A DNA stretch of 64,000 nt from Rothia nasimurium. Its GTDB lineage: Bacteria > Actinomycetota > Actinomycetes > Actinomycetales > Micrococcaceae. The notes beneath the pieces were generated by a model. That model did not search any database and was not told the origin of the DNA. It was given only the letters and a program-made list of their open reading frames with translations. How positions within the stretch are numbered: the stretch's first letter is position 1; each line of letters starts with the position of its first letter. The stretch spans positions 19,351-83,350 of the forward strand of contig NZ_SPQC01000006.1 in assembly GCF_004569295.1 (NCBI RefSeq), read 5' to 3'. Position numbers and translations under genes: made by a program. Below, one piece after another: positions 25,529 to 35,284 of the stretch.

Positions 25529-25565
25529 AGCCGCCACTACCGGGGCTTTTCCCGTAGTGGCGGCT
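25529..25565 (-). terminator. Terminator between recA and recX
   Basis: Perfect 12-bp stem AGCCGCCACTAC / GTAGTGGCGGCT with a 13-base loop, followed on the minus strand by TTTCG. It would let most recA transcripts end before recX. Confidence 0.7.
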
Positions 25566-25585
25566 ACTAGCTCGCTGTTATGAGT

Positions 25586-26692
25586 TTAGAAGTTCTCAGA
25601 GATATCATCGAGCGGGTCAACAGAGGTACTGGGCTCTACCTCGTCCAGCTCTTCCTCTTCACCCTCAATGATGCCGAGCTTAACCATGGTCTTGTACTTA
25701 ATCTCTTCGGTTAGTTCGGGGTTGTCCTTGAGGAAACGGCGCACGTTTTCCTTACCCTGACCTAGCTGATCGCCCTCGTAGGTGAACCAGGCGCCGGACT
25801 TCTTGACCACGTTGTGCTCAACGGCAAGGTCGAGAATGCCACCTTCAACTGAGATACCCTCACCGTAGAGAATATCGAATTCAGCCTGCTTGAAGGGCGG
25901 AGCCATCTTGTTCTTGACGACCTTGGCGCGGGTACGGTTGCCGATGGGGTTAGCGCCGTCCTTGAGGGTCTCAATACGGCGAATATCGATACGTACCGAG
26001 GCGTAGAACTTCAGAGCCTTACCACCGGTGGTGGTTTCGGGTGAGCCGAAGAAAACGCCAATCTTTTCGCGCAACTGGTTGATAAAGATAGCGGTGGTGT
26101 TGGTTGCTGACAGGCGGCCGGTAATCTTACGCAGAGCCTGGGACATCAGACGGGCCTGCAGACCCACGTGGGAGTCACCCATCTCGCCCTCAATTTCGGC
26201 GCGGGGCACCAGAGCGGCAACGGAGTCAACCACGATGATGTCGATGGAGCCAGAGCCCACCAGCATATCCATGATTTCCAGGGCCTGTTCACCGGTATCG
26301 GGCTGGGAGACCAGCAGGGCGTCGGTGTCTACACCCAGCTTGGCTGCGTAGACCGGGTCAAGGGCGTGTTCAGCATCGATGAAGGCTGCGATACCGCCGG
26401 CCTTCTGCACATTAGCCACAGCGTGGAGGGCGACGGTGGTCTTACCGGAAGATTCTGGGCCGTAGATTTCTACCACGCGACCGCGGGGCAGGCCGCCAAT
26501 GCCGAGGGCGGCGTCCAGGGCCAGAGCGCTGGTTGAAATAGTTTCGACCTTGCTGGCCTCGCGGTCACCCAGGCGCATGACGGAGCCCTTGCCGTAGTTC
26601 TTATCAATCTGGGCAAGGACGGCCTCAAGTGCCTTTTCGCGCCCTTCGGCGGGTACCTGACCTACTGACTGCATGCGAGTTTTCGCTGCCAT
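25586..26692 (-). CDS. recA: Recombinase RecA
   Basis: 368-aa strand-exchange ATPase and LexA co-protease. Walker [10 protein letters not shown] at residues 78-86, Walker B-like [19 protein letters not shown]-binding loop L2 around [22 protein letters not shown], and an acidic C-terminus ([21 protein letters not shown]). No intein. The ATG at 26690-26692 follows a roughly 165-base leader below a LexA-type box. Confidence 0.99.
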   Translation of the reverse strand: MAAKTRMQSVGQVPAEGREKALEAVLAQIDKNYGKGSVMRLGDREASKVETISTSALALDAALGIGGLPRGRVVEIYGPESSGKTTVALHAVANVQKAGGIAAFIDAEHALDPVYAAKLGVDTDALLVSQPDTGEQALEIMDMLVGSGSIDIIVVDSVAALVPRAEIEGEMGDSHVGLQARLMSQALRKITGRLSATNTTAIFINQLREKIGVFFGSPETTTGGKALKFYASVRIDIRRIETLKDGANPIGNRTRAKVVKNKMAPPFKQAEFDILYGEGISVEGGILDLAVEHNVVKKSGAWFTYEGDQLGQGKENVRRFLKDNPELTEEIKYKTMVKLGIIEGEEEELDEVEPSTSVDPLDDISENF

Positions 26693-26857
26693 GTATGTTC
26701 CTCATTTCTTATCGCGGTACGAGAGTTCTTCTCTGGCTACCACGGTAATACCTAGGGCTGACACTTTAAGGGTTCAGCGCGAAGATTTTGAAAATCTGTG
26801 GATAACCCGGTTATGTGTCGCGAGCTGCCGGTCGTTCGTTCACAATCCTACAGGAAT

Positions 26858-26873
26858 TCGAACACATTTTCTA
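26858..26873. promoter_or_regulatory. LexA box upstream of recA
   Basis: TCGAAC-ACAT-TTTCTA matches the actinobacterial SOS box (GAAC-N4-GTTC) at seven of the eight core bases. It lies 166 bases before the recA start and between recA and the DUF3046 gene. A partial copy (CGAACGATTTTCTA) follows at 26881. Confidence 0.55.
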
Positions 26874-26896
26874 TTAAGTACGAACGATTTTCTAGC

Positions 26897-27118
26897 CTAG
26901 GGCCGCGGCTCGATATCGGGCCCCAGCTGCCGTTCTACAGGAACATCCTGTACCCGGCAAATAGCCAGCCATACCTCGCGCACGTTGGCGCCGGCGTCCA
27001 GAGCCTGCTGGGCCGTCAAATCGCCAAAGTCCCCGGGTACCAGATCACGGGCTAGGTGGCGGGCATAGACCGATCCAAACTCATGGTCCATCGCCGCCCA
27101 AAATTCACTGAGCTTCAT
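26897..27118 (-). CDS. DUF3046 family protein
   Basis: 73 aa beginning MKLSEFWAAMDHEFGSVYAR, with DLVPGDFGDLTAQQALDAG and REVWLAICRVQDVP: the DUF3046 pattern found upstream of recA across actinobacteria. Function unknown. The ATG at 27116-27118 has AGGAAGAAGATG upstream. It lies between clgR and recA and is separated from clgR by a terminator. Confidence 0.88.
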   Translation of the reverse strand: MKLSEFWAAMDHEFGSVYARHLARDLVPGDFGDLTAQQALDAGANVREVWLAICRVQDVPVERQLGPDIEPRP

Positions 27119-27164
27119 CTTCTTCCTTCCTCCACAGTACACAGACACCACAGAACACAAACAG

Positions 27165-27191
27165 AGCCGAGCCCTTGCGGGGCCCGGCTCC
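27165..27191 (-). terminator. Terminator after clgR
   Basis: GAGCC-x2-GCCC pairs with GGGC-x2-GGCTC around a 5-base loop just beyond the clgR stop, with a T-rich minus-strand tail (TGTTTGTGTT). Confidence 0.6.
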
Positions 27192-27220
27192 ATCTCTTAG
27201 TTACCTAGAGAGCGAATTGT

Positions 27221-27670
27221 CTAGCGAGCTGCCAGGGGGCGCTCGACGGCGGGAATATCGCGGCTTGAGGTTGCTGCGATACCGTATTCACGCTTGAACT
27301 GTTCTGAGAACTCAGCGGGTACGGTATCGGGTACCGAGAAGCCTTCTTCAACAGCCATGCGGGCTGAGACTTCGGCCAGCATAGCTGAGAGGGAGATGTT
27401 CAGTGCCTGGCAGATGGAAGCCAGCAGCTCTGATGAGGCTTCCTTCTGTCCGCGCTCGACCTCGCTGAGGTAGCCCAGTGATACTCGGGCTGAGTGGGAA
27501 ACTTCGCGGAGGGTGCGGCCCTGGCGCTGGCGAACATCGCGCAGAACTTCGCCGATAGCGTGGCGGAGCAGGATTACTTTACCGGTGTCGTGGGCAGGGG
27601 CAGCGTTCTCAGTCTGACCCACATCCTTCCAACGGACGACACCGTTCACGGATACGGGCTGCTTAGTCAT
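27221..27670 (-). CDS. clgR: ClgR-type XRE-family transcriptional regulator
   Basis: 149 aa. Helix-turn-helix at about residues 50-105 ([23 protein letters not shown]...[11 protein letters not shown]). Size, position after pgsA-cinA and the C-terminal AAR end fit ClgR, the activator of clp protease and DNA-repair genes in actinobacteria; in Streptomyces and Corynebacterium it is itself a ClpP substrate through its C-terminal residues. The palindrome at 27697-27716 may be its own operator. Confidence 0.82.
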   Translation of the reverse strand: MTKQPVSVNGVVRWKDVGQTENAAPAHDTGKVILLRHAIGEVLRDVRQRQGRTLREVSHSARVSLGYLSEVERGQKEASSELLASICQALNISLSAMLAEVSARMAVEEGFSVPDTVPAEFSEQFKREYGIAATSSRDIPAVERPLAAR

Positions 27671-27696
27671 TTTTATACCAATCTCCTGGTTGTCGT

Positions 27697-27716
27697 GCTC
27701 CTGTTATATCAGGAGC
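27697..27716. promoter_or_regulatory. Palindromic operator candidate in front of clgR
   Basis: GCTCCTG-TTATAT-CAGGAGC is a perfect 7-bp inverted repeat whose AT-rich centre could be the clgR -10 element, 27-46 bases before its ATG. A second small palindrome AGCGC-N6-GCGCT lies at 27732-27747. The second resembles the ClgR core CGC-N5-GCG but has one base too many in the spacer. Confidence 0.45.
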
Positions 27717-27873
27717 GTGTGTTTTCAGCCTAGCGCATGTTGGCGCTTTCGTCAGCTGACCGGAAAATATTTCGTTTACTTACGACTTCTTTTCCTTACA
27801 TCTATCTAAACCCATAGGGCTGTGTTTTCATTCCCTGTTAGCTGAAAAATTCATCTGAAAATTTTCTGGGAGC

Positions 27874-28416
27874 TCACTTGGCCGTGTCAGCAAGAAACTC
27901 TGCAAGCAGGTTCAAGGCATCATGGGCGGCTTGGGCACGAATTTCTGCCCGGTTGCCCGCATAGTTTTTTTCAAGCACGCGGATGCCCCCGCTGGCCGGG
28001 TGCGCTACGGCCAGGTAGACGCGCCCTACCGGTTTGCCATCGCAGGGCTCTGGCCCGGCAGCTCCGGTGGTGGCTACGCCGAAATCAGCTTCGCAGACCC
28101 GGGCGGTTCCCTGAGCCATAGCGATCGCAACGTCTGGGTCTACCGCTCCCCGCTCAGCGAGCAAACCGGCAGGTACCCCCAGGACAGAGGCTTTGACCTC
28201 AGTAGCGTAGGAGATAATGCCACCCCGGTACACCGCAGACGCCCCAGGAACGGTGCAGATGAGCTGGCCTACCATACCCCCGGTCAGGGACTCTGCCGTT
28301 GCCAGTTGAGCACCGGCGTCCGCCCCCTTCTGTGCCCCATCGACTGCGCGAGCTACCGCAGCGGCAACCAGACGGGCAGCAGCGCGCTCAAGGTCCTGGG
28401 CCCTTATCTCTACCAT
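27874..28416 (-). CDS. CinA C-terminal family protein (nicotinamide-nucleotide amidohydrolase PncC)
   Basis: 180 aa containing only the CinA C-terminal domain, the deamidase that turns NMN into nicotinate mononucleotide in pyridine-nucleotide recycling. Signature LATAESLTGGMVGQLICTVPG near residue 40, YRGGIISYATEVKASVLGV and ATTGAAGPEPCDGKPVGRVYLA. The N-terminal MoaB-like domain of full CinA is absent, as in other actinobacteria. Seven bases after pgsA, so co-transcribed. Confidence 0.92.
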   Translation of the reverse strand: MVEIRAQDLERAAARLVAAAVARAVDGAQKGADAGAQLATAESLTGGMVGQLICTVPGASAVYRGGIISYATEVKASVLGVPAGLLAERGAVDPDVAIAMAQGTARVCEADFGVATTGAAGPEPCDGKPVGRVYLAVAHPASGGIRVLEKNYAGNRAEIRAQAAHDALNLLAEFLADTAK

Positions 28417-28422
28417 GCCGGG

Positions 28423-29025
28423 CTACTTCCCCTGAGCCGCGAAATAGTTGCGGCGCAGCTGCATGGCCTTGATGACGTAGTCAATACCGGTCACCACGGT
28501 CACGACCACCACGGCGGCCATCACCAGGTAGCCGGGCCACAAAGCCCAGGAACCCAGCTGCCCCAGCGGGAGAATCATCAGCACCAGTGCCACCGTCTGC
28601 AGCACGGTCTTGAGCTTACCGCCCTTAGAGGCCGCCATGACCCCGTACTTGATGATGAACAGGCGCATCACCGTGATACCCCACTCGCGCACCAAAATGA
28701 CGATGGTGACCCACCACCACAGCTCCCCCAGCATGGACAGCACCACGAAGGCCGCCCCGGTGAGCAGCTTATCAGCGATGGGGTCAGCGATCTTGCCGAA
28801 GCTGGTAATCAGGTTGTTTTTGCGGGCTAGGTAGCCATCGAGCCAGTCGGTAATCATGGCTAGTACGAACACGGCGGCTGCCCACCAGCGCAGGCTCAGG
28901 TTGGCCTCGCCGTGGGGCCCGCCGGCCCAGAGGGTCCAGACGAACAGGGGAACCATCACAATGCGCAGGGCGGTCAGCGCATTCGGGATGTTCCAGTTAG
29001 AAGCGGTTGCGGTCTGGTCGGCCAC
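28423..29025 (-). CDS. pgsA: CDP-diacylglycerol-glycerol-3-phosphate 3-phosphatidyltransferase
   Basis: 200-aa membrane enzyme making phosphatidylglycerol phosphate. The CDP-alcohol phosphotransferase signature D-x2-DG-x2-AR-x8-G-x3-D-x3-D is seen in DWLDGYLARKNNLITSFG followed by KIADPIADK. Four to five membrane helices are apparent (IPNALTALRIVMVPLFVW; AAVFVLAMIT and others). The ATG is preceded by AAGGAGAACACCGTG. Heads the pgsA-cinA pair downstream of ftsK. Confidence 0.93.
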   Translation of the reverse strand: MADQTATASNWNIPNALTALRIVMVPLFVWTLWAGGPHGEANLSLRWWAAAVFVLAMITDWLDGYLARKNNLITSFGKIADPIADKLLTGAAFVVLSMLGELWWWVTIVILVREWGITVMRLFIIKYGVMAASKGGKLKTVLQTVALVLMILPLGQLGSWALWPGYLVMAAVVVVTVVTGIDYVIKAMQLRRNYFAAQGK

Positions 29026-29106
29026 GGTGTTCTCCTTAGGGTGGTTCCGCCCCTCTCTCGATAAGCGGGGCGGACGCCGTCGGTTGGGTCTGGCAGGGAA
29101 GGCCGG

Positions 29107-32100
29107 CTAGCGGCCGGTCAGGTTCCAGGCGTCTTCGCTGTCGGGGTCGTCCGCCTCGTCGTAGTAGTCAACGGCCTGCGGCACCCCGTCGTTCATGTGG
29201 GCTACGGGATCCCCTCCGTAGGGGTCGCTGTCTACAGGGGCCGGGGGCTCTTCACCCCGAATCTTAGCGAGGACGGCGGGCAGGTCATCGGGCTGGACCA
29301 GCACATCGCGAGCCTTCGAGCCTTCGGAGGGGCCAACGACTTCGCGGGATTCGAGCAGGTCCATGAGGCGCCCTGCCTTAGCAAAGCCCACGCGCAGCTT
29401 GCGCTGCAGCATGGAGGTCGAACCGAACTGGGTGTTGACCACCAGTTCGGCTGCCCGCAGCAGATCGTCTAGGTCATCCCCGATGTCGTCGTCAATCTTC
29501 TTGGAGGGGGCAGCGGCGATCACGTCGTCGCGGTAGACCGCAGGGGCCTGCTTCTTCACGTGTTCCACGACCTCGTGAATCTCAGATTCGCCCACCCAGG
29601 CACCCTGCACACGCATGGGCTTCGACGCGCCCATGGGCAGGAAGAGGGCGTCACCCTGACCGATTAGTTTCTCGGCACCGGGCTGGTCGAGCACCACGCG
29701 GGAGTCAGTCACTGACGAGGTCGCAAAGGCCATGCGGGAGGGCACGTTGGCCTTAATCAGGCCGGTGACCACGTCAACGGACGGACGCTGGGTCGCCAGC
29801 ACCAGGTGAATACCGGCGGCGCGGGCCAGCTGGGTGATACGGACGATGGACTCTTCCACATCGCGCGGGGCAACCATCATCAGGTCGGCAAGCTCGTCCA
29901 CGATCACCAGCAGGTAGGGGTAGGCCTTGATTTGGCGCTTGGAGCCGGGTTCCGGCTGAATCTTGCCAGCCTTGACGGCCTTGTTGAAGTCGTCCACGTG
30001 CTTGTAGCCGTAGTGGGCAAGGTCGTCGTAGCGGGCGTCCATCTCTCGCACAACCCATTGCAGGGCCTCGGCGGCCTTCTTGGGGTTGGTAATGATGGGG
30101 GTAATCAGGTGAGGAATCCCCTCGTAGGCGGTGAGCTCCACGCGCTTGGGGTCAACCATAATCAGGCGCACCTGATCGGGGGTTGAGCGCATCAGGATCG
30201 AGGTAATCATGGAGTTCACGAACGAGGATTTACCGGCGCCGGTAGCACCTGCCACCAGCATGTGGGGCATCTTAGCAAGGTTAGCAATGACGAAGCCGCC
30301 CTCGACGTCCTTACCCACACCCATGACCATGGGGTGGTCGGTAGCGTGAGCCTTGGCGGAGCGCAGCACATCGCCTAGCACCACGATTTCGCGGTCGGTG
30401 TTGGGGATTTCGATACCGATAGCGCTCTTACCCGGGATGGGCGAAAGGATGCGTACGTCGGCAGACGCCACAGCGTAGGCAATGTTCTTGGACAGGGCTG
30501 TGACGCGCTCCACCTTGGTGCCGGGGCCCAGCTCAATCTCATAGCGGGTGACGGTGGGGCCGCGGGAGAAGCCGGTGACTTCGGCATCGACGTTGAACTG
30601 CTGGAGCACGTTGGTCAGGGCATCGACCACCTGCTCGTTGGCTTCGGAGCTTTCCTTGGCGGGCGGGCCGGCCTCGAGCATGGACTCGGTGGGCAGGGTG
30701 TAGGAGCCGGTCGAATACTCCACGACCAGCTCGCCACGGGGCTGTTCGGTTCGTTCTGCCACGGTGTTGTTTTGCAGGCGGGCGGACGCGCGTTCAGCGG
30801 CAGGGCGCTCTGCGGCAGGACGTGCCGCCGCGGTTGCACTAGCAGCACCGGCAGCAGCCGCGCCGGTCAGGGCAGCACCCAGTGAAGCGGCAGAAGCGCT
30901 CCCCTTGCCGGGGCGGGGCACAGCAGGAGCTGATGCGGGGGCGGGTGCCGATGCAGAAGCAGCAGCCGGTCGGCTAACAGGCTGAGCCGCAACAATCTCG
31001 GGCTCAAAGTCGTCACGGTCTGCTTCTACCGGTTCAGGGCTATATCCGTGATCCGCGGCAGCCTGACGGGCCTGGTCGAGGCGCTGGGCGGGGGCGTCCG
31101 AACGCTCCTGCTCGGCGTAGCTGGCCGCAAGCTCGTCCTCGCTCTCCCACAGACCCTGGTCAAAGAGCTCGCCCTGTTTCTTGGCGGCCTTAGCCGCTGC
31201 TTTCTTCTCTTTACGGGTTTGTTTGCGGGGGGCCTCAACGTCGAAGGCTTCTACGGGGCGGGCCGCGTTCTGGGCAGCGCGGCGGGGAGCAGCAGGAACC
31301 TGCTCAACGCGGGCAGTTTCGGGTTCGGCATCGTAGCCACCCTCAATAACAGCAGTCTGGTAGGCCTCGTCTGCCTCGTAGCGGTCAAGCCTCCGGTCCT
31401 TCTCTTCGCAAGGTCCAAAGCCCAGCCAGCTCAGCAGGCCGCCGCGGCGGCGGGGAGCTGGGGCGGGGGCGTCCTCGTAGAGATAGGAGCGGTCGTGCTC
31501 GCCGTCCAGCACGCGGGTTTCGGTATCGTCCTGGGTGCGGGAGACGCGGGAAGGACGTCCGGCGTCGGCAACAGAGCCGTGGGGCTTTTCGCCCAGCAGC
31601 AGGCCGAAAATATGCACGACCTTGGGCCAGATTTGGCGCAGGGGCGTATCGGTTGCCACCAGCAAACCGGCAAGGAAGACCAGGGCAATCACAAGCCATT
31701 CGAGCACATTCACGCCGCCCACGATACGGCTTGCAGGGGTACCGATCAGGACGCCCACGGTACCGCCACCGCCCCAGAATTCATCAAAGCTCGATGAGAA
31801 TGAGGGGTAGCCGGCGACCTTGGCGCCCATCATGGAAGCCGAAACCATCATGATGGTAAAACCGATGGCGATACGGTTGTTGGCGCGTACCTCCAGCGGG
31901 TGGCGGAAGATTCTGATAGCGAAAATCAGGCAGAGAATGGGAATCAGCAGGGAGCCCTGACCGAAGAGGCCGCCCACGGCGATATGCCACAGGTGCAGCG
32001 GCCACTCGTACCAGGCAAGGTTAGCGGGGTCAGCTCGCCAGCCCCACCACTCCACGCCCGCGGTGAGCAGGCCAATAGCCAGCACCAGCAAGGCACCGCC

Positions 32101-32352
32101 GTCACGGCGTTCGTGCAGTTCGATATCGGTGCGGAGCTCGCCCATACGGCGCACGGCACCGCCCACGGTAAAGGCTAGAGACTGCCAGGCTCCCACCAGG
32201 GCACGCACAAAGGCGTTGCTCTCCTGAGGGGGCGCTGACGTGGTCTTACGGCTTCGACCTTGAGCGGAGGTTGAGCGACGTGAGGACGTCTTGGAGCGGC
32301 TCCCTGTAGAGCGGGGAGCTGATTTACTCGATGCAGACTTTCGCGGAGCCAT
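29107..32352 (-). CDS. ftsK: DNA translocase FtsK
   Basis: Septum-located translocase that moves chromosome ends towards dif and activates XerCD. 1081 aa from the ATG at 32350-32352; a TTG at 32361 is an alternative. A basic serine-rich N-terminus (1-45) is followed by four membrane helices (about 60-235), a long A, P, R and E-rich linker (240-570) and the motor: ATP-binding loop [16 protein letters not shown], Walker B-like [16 protein letters not shown], and [20 protein letters not shown]. The gamma winged-helix domain ([20 protein letters not shown]) reads KOPS. It ends with an acidic tail and WNLTGR. Confidence 0.97.
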   Translation of the reverse strand: MAPRKSASSKSAPRSTGSRSKTSSRRSTSAQGRSRKTTSAPPQESNAFVRALVGAWQSLAFTVGGAVRRMGELRTDIELHERRDGGALLVLAIGLLTAGVEWWGWRADPANLAWYEWPLHLWHIAVGGLFGQGSLLIPILCLIFAIRIFRHPLEVRANNRIAIGFTIMMVSASMMGAKVAGYPSFSSSFDEFWGGGGTVGVLIGTPASRIVGGVNVLEWLVIALVFLAGLLVATDTPLRQIWPKVVHIFGLLLGEKPHGSVADAGRPSRVSRTQDDTETRVLDGEHDRSYLYEDAPAPAPRRRGGLLSWLGFGPCEEKDRRLDRYEADEAYQTAVIEGGYDAEPETARVEQVPAAPRRAAQNAARPVEAFDVEAPRKQTRKEKKAAAKAAKKQGELFDQGLWESEDELAASYAEQERSDAPAQRLDQARQAAADHGYSPEPVEADRDDFEPEIVAAQPVSRPAAASASAPAPASAPAVPRPGKGSASAASLGAALTGAAAAGAASATAAARPAAERPAAERASARLQNNTVAERTEQPRGELVVEYSTGSYTLPTESMLEAGPPAKESSEANEQVVDALTNVLQQFNVDAEVTGFSRGPTVTRYEIELGPGTKVERVTALSKNIAYAVASADVRILSPIPGKSAIGIEIPNTDREIVVLGDVLRSAKAHATDHPMVMGVGKDVEGGFVIANLAKMPHMLVAGATGAGKSSFVNSMITSILMRSTPDQVRLIMVDPKRVELTAYEGIPHLITPIITNPKKAAEALQWVVREMDARYDDLAHYGYKHVDDFNKAVKAGKIQPEPGSKRQIKAYPYLLVIVDELADLMMVAPRDVEESIVRITQLARAAGIHLVLATQRPSVDVVTGLIKANVPSRMAFATSSVTDSRVVLDQPGAEKLIGQGDALFLPMGASKPMRVQGAWVGESEIHEVVEHVKKQAPAVYRDDVIAAAPSKKIDDDIGDDLDDLLRAAELVVNTQFGSTSMLQRKLRVGFAKAGRLMDLLESREVVGPSEGSKARDVLVQPDDLPAVLAKIRGEEPPAPVDSDPYGGDPVAHMNDGVPQAVDYYDEADDPDSEDAWNLTGR

Positions 32353-32394
32353 TCTTCCCAATACTGGTTGACGTTGGTATGCGTTTAAATAGCT

Positions 32395-32426
32395 TACCCG
32401 GCAGCAGGTAAAACTGCCGCCGGGTA
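32395..32426 (-). terminator. Terminator after RNase J gene
   Basis: TACCCGGC-x-GCAG pairs with CTGC-x-GCCGGGTA around TTTTAC (12 of 13 pairs), between rnj and ftsK. The following minus-strand sequence is AGCTATTTAAAC, without a long U-tract. Confidence 0.6.
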
Positions 32427-32439
32427 TGCGCAGAGGTTG

Positions 32440-34155
32440 CTAGTTGCCTTCAGCCTCAGGGGTGTGGGTCTCGATGACCACGGGCACGATCATGGGCTTG
32501 CGGCGCAGGCGGCGGGCCACCCAGGCACCCATGGTGCGGCGGACGATCTGCTGCAGCTGGTGGGTGGTGTGCACCTTTTCGGGGGCCCGGTGCAGGGCGT
32601 CCTCGAGGGCTGCGGTGATCTTGGGGGTGATGTCGTCGAAGACGGAGTCGTCTTCGGCGATGCCGCGGGCGTGGATATCGGGGCCGGTGACCACGCGCTT
32701 GGTGGCGCGGTCGACCACGGTCACGATGGAAACGAAGCCTTCTTCGCCCAGAACGCGGCGATCCTTGAGGTCGTCCTCGGTCACGTGGCCCACGGACTTA
32801 CCATCGACGTAGACGTATTCGCAGGGTACCTGGCCGACGATATCGGCGCGGCCATCGCGCAGGTCTACCACGGTACCGGAGTCACAGATCAGCACACGGT
32901 CGCTCTTGATACCGGTTTCGATAGCGAGCTTGCCGGAGGCCAGCAGGTGACGGACTTCGCCGTGTACGGGCATGACGTTCTTGGGCTGCAGGATGTTGTA
33001 GCAGTAGAGCAGCTCGCCGGCGGCGGCGTGGCCGGAGACGTGAACCTTGGCGTTACCCTTGTGTACCACGTTGGCACCCAGCTTCATCAGGCCGTTAATC
33101 ACGCGGTAGACGGAGGTTTCGTTACCGGGAATCAGGGATGAGGCGAGGATGATGGTATCGCCCTTTTCGACCTGAATCTTGTGGTCGCCGTTAGCCATAC
33201 GGGAGAGGGCAGCCATGGGCTCACCCTGGGAACCGGTGCACATCATCACGATTTGCTCGGGGCGGTAGTCGTCGACCTTCTTGAGGTCGACCAGAATACC
33301 TTCGGGTACGTTTAGGTAGCCCAGCTTCTCGGCGATGGTCATGTTGCGCACCATGGAGCGGCCTACCAACACGACCTTGCGGCCGCGCTCGGCGGCGGCG
33401 TCGAGCACCTGCTGCACGCGGTGGACGTGGGATGAAAAGGAGGCAACGATAACGCGGCGCTTGGCGTCACGCATGACGTTAGAGATAACCGGGCCGATGT
33501 TCTTTTCGGTCGGGGTGAAGCCGGGAACCTCAGCGTTGGTTGAGTCGGGCAGGAAGAGGTCAATACCTTCTTCACCCAGGCGGGAGAAGTGGCGTAGGTC
33601 GGTGATGCGGCCGTCGAGGGGCAGCTGGTCCATCTTGAAGTCGCCGGTGTGCAGGCACTTACCCGCCTTGGTGCGGATGAAGACTGCCAGGGCATCGGGA
33701 ATGGAGTGGTTAACGGCTACGAATTCGCATTCGAAGGGGCCGAAACGCTCAACCTGGCCTTCAACGACGTCCATGGTGTAGGGCTTGATGCGGTGTTCCT
33801 GCAGCTTTGCCTCGACCAGGGCCAGGGTTAGCTGGGAGCCAACCAGGGGGATGTCGGGGCGCAGACGCAGCAGGTAGGGTACAGCGCCGATGTGGTCTTC
33901 GTGGCCGTGGGTCAGCACGATGGCCACGATGTCCTGCAGACGGTCCTTGATGTAGTTGAGGTCGGGCAGAATGAGGTCAACGCCGGGCTGGGACTCTTCG
34001 GGGAAGAGCACGCCACAGTCGACAACGAGCAGTTTGCCGTTGATCTCGTAGACGGTCATGTTACGGCCGACTTCGCCCAGGCCGCCCAGGGGCACAACGC
34101 GCAGGGTGTCTTTTTTCAGTTTGGGAGGTAGGTGCGGACTTTCAACTGTTTGCAT
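32440..34155 (-). CDS. rnj: Ribonuclease J
   Basis: 571-aa metallo-beta-lactamase/beta-CASP exo- and endoribonuclease for mRNA decay and rRNA maturation. Zinc motif THGHEDHIGAVPYL near residue 80; beta-CASP segments SNVMRDAKRRVIVASFSSHV and CTGSQGEPMAALSRMA; HVSGHAAAGEL and MPVHGEVRHLLASG complete the active site. The frame opens 14 codons earlier, but the ATG at 34153-34155 has AAAGAGAAACT upstream and matches homologous N-termini (LRVVPLGGLGEVGRNM). Its neighbour dapA is separated by a terminator. Confidence 0.96.
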   Translation of the reverse strand: MQTVESPHLPPKLKKDTLRVVPLGGLGEVGRNMTVYEINGKLLVVDCGVLFPEESQPGVDLILPDLNYIKDRLQDIVAIVLTHGHEDHIGAVPYLLRLRPDIPLVGSQLTLALVEAKLQEHRIKPYTMDVVEGQVERFGPFECEFVAVNHSIPDALAVFIRTKAGKCLHTGDFKMDQLPLDGRITDLRHFSRLGEEGIDLFLPDSTNAEVPGFTPTEKNIGPVISNVMRDAKRRVIVASFSSHVHRVQQVLDAAAERGRKVVLVGRSMVRNMTIAEKLGYLNVPEGILVDLKKVDDYRPEQIVMMCTGSQGEPMAALSRMANGDHKIQVEKGDTIILASSLIPGNETSVYRVINGLMKLGANVVHKGNAKVHVSGHAAAGELLYCYNILQPKNVMPVHGEVRHLLASGKLAIETGIKSDRVLICDSGTVVDLRDGRADIVGQVPCEYVYVDGKSVGHVTEDDLKDRRVLGEEGFVSIVTVVDRATKRVVTGPDIHARGIAEDDSVFDDITPKITAALEDALHRAPEKVHTTHQLQQIVRRTMGAWVARRLRRKPMIVPVVIETHTPEAEGN

Positions 34156-34198
34156 AGTTTCTCTTTCGTTCGTTTTTCTTTTTCTGAATACGGGCAAA

Positions 34199-34238
34199 GC
34201 GGGCCACCCAAAATCGCCGTGATTTTGGGTGGGCCCGC
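34199..34238 (-). terminator. Terminator between dapA and rnj
   Basis: A 17-bp near-perfect stem, GCGGGCC-ACCCAAAATC with GATTTTGGGT-GGGCCCGC, lies 20 bases after dapA. It is followed on the minus strand by TTTGCCC. Confidence 0.75.
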
Positions 34239-34258
34239 CGGGTACCCGCAGTACGTTT

Positions 34259-35191
34259 TTACTTGACCAGGGTTGAGGCGATGATGGAGCCTTCGAGGTC
34301 GGAGCGCATGAGGGCGGCTTCTTCGTCGGTAGCGAGCACGTGCGGCAGGCGCACGGTGGCTGAGTCGAGGATGCCCTGCCAGGTAAGAATCTGCTTGGCG
34401 GCGACGCAGCCGGGTACGCGGCTCATAGCGGCGCGGACGACGGGGGCCAGGTCGAGGTGCAGTTTCTGGGCGGTTGCCAGGTCACCGGCAACGGTTGCGT
34501 CGATGAGCTGGCGGAAGTGTTCGGGGGCTACGTGGGAGGTGACGCCTACAAGACCGACTGCGCCCATGGCGAGCCAGGGCAGGGTGAGGCCGTCATCGCC
34601 TGAGTAGTAGTCGAGGTCGGTGGTTTCCATGACCTCGGTGGCGGCGGTGAAGTCTGCTTTGGCGTCCTTGACTGCCACGATGTTCTCGTGGTCTGCCAGG
34701 GCGCGGTAGACGGCGGGGGTGATGGGGATGCCTGCGCGACCGGGGATGTCGTAGATCATGACGGGGGTCTTGACGGCGTCAGCTACGGTGCGGAAGTGGG
34801 CTTCCAGGCCGGTCTGGGTGGGCTTGTTGTAGTAGGGAGTGACCACGAGCAGGCCGTCTACACCTACTGCTTCGGCGCGGGAGGCCAGGTGCAGGGTGTG
34901 GGCGGTGTCGTTGGAGCCAACGCCAGCTACGATTTTTGCGCGGCCGCCGACAGTCTCTTTGACGATGCGGAAGACGTTTTCGTTTTCCTCATCGGTCATG
35001 GTGGAGTATTCGCCGGTGGTGCCGCAGACGATGAGACCGTCGTGGCCTCGGTCCACCAGGTTGGTCGCGAGCGCTGCGGTTGCTTGTTCGTCCACTTCGC
35101 CGTTGGCGGCGAAGGGGGTGACCATGGCGGTGAGCAGGCGCCCGAAGACGGGTTCTGCTGCGGTTGAGGTGTTCTGTGCGGTCTCAGACAT
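34259..35191 (-). CDS. dapA: 4-hydroxy-tetrahydrodipicolinate synthase
   Basis: 310-aa class I aldolase condensing pyruvate with aspartate semialdehyde, the first committed step to DAP and lysine. GTTGEYSTM near residue 60 binds pyruvate carboxyl; YDIPGRAG has the catalytic Tyr; VAVKDAKAD contains the Schiff-base Lys near 180. The N-terminal LLTAMVTPF is diagnostic. It follows dapB and a hypothetical gene on the same strand. Confidence 0.97.
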   Translation of the reverse strand: MSETAQNTSTAAEPVFGRLLTAMVTPFAANGEVDEQATAALATNLVDRGHDGLIVCGTTGEYSTMTDEENENVFRIVKETVGGRAKIVAGVGSNDTAHTLHLASRAEAVGVDGLLVVTPYYNKPTQTGLEAHFRTVADAVKTPVMIYDIPGRAGIPITPAVYRALADHENIVAVKDAKADFTAATEVMETTDLDYYSGDDGLTLPWLAMGAVGLVGVTSHVAPEHFRQLIDATVAGDLATAQKLHLDLAPVVRAAMSRVPGCVAAKQILTWQGILDSATVRLPHVLATDEEAALMRSDLEGSIIASTLVK

Positions 35192-35284
35192 ATCTACTAC
35201 GTTACCTTATCTGGCTGGGTGGGGTGAGGTGAGTTTGCTTAAAGCTAGGTGGCTGGGCGGGGCGGGGACGTCTGCGGGCAGCTT

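Noticed and set aside
30764..30985. Alanine-rich 73-aa plus-strand frame
   Set aside because: Shadow of the A and P-rich FtsK linker; low complexity only.
31048..31797. 249-aa plus-strand frame opposite ftsK
   Set aside because: Lies over the low-complexity linker and membrane part of ftsK; composition is that of an antisense shadow.
32437..33141. 234-aa open frame on the plus strand opposite RNase J
   Set aside because: G, V, H and D-rich shadow translation of a strongly conserved gene on the other strand; no start signal and no family pattern.
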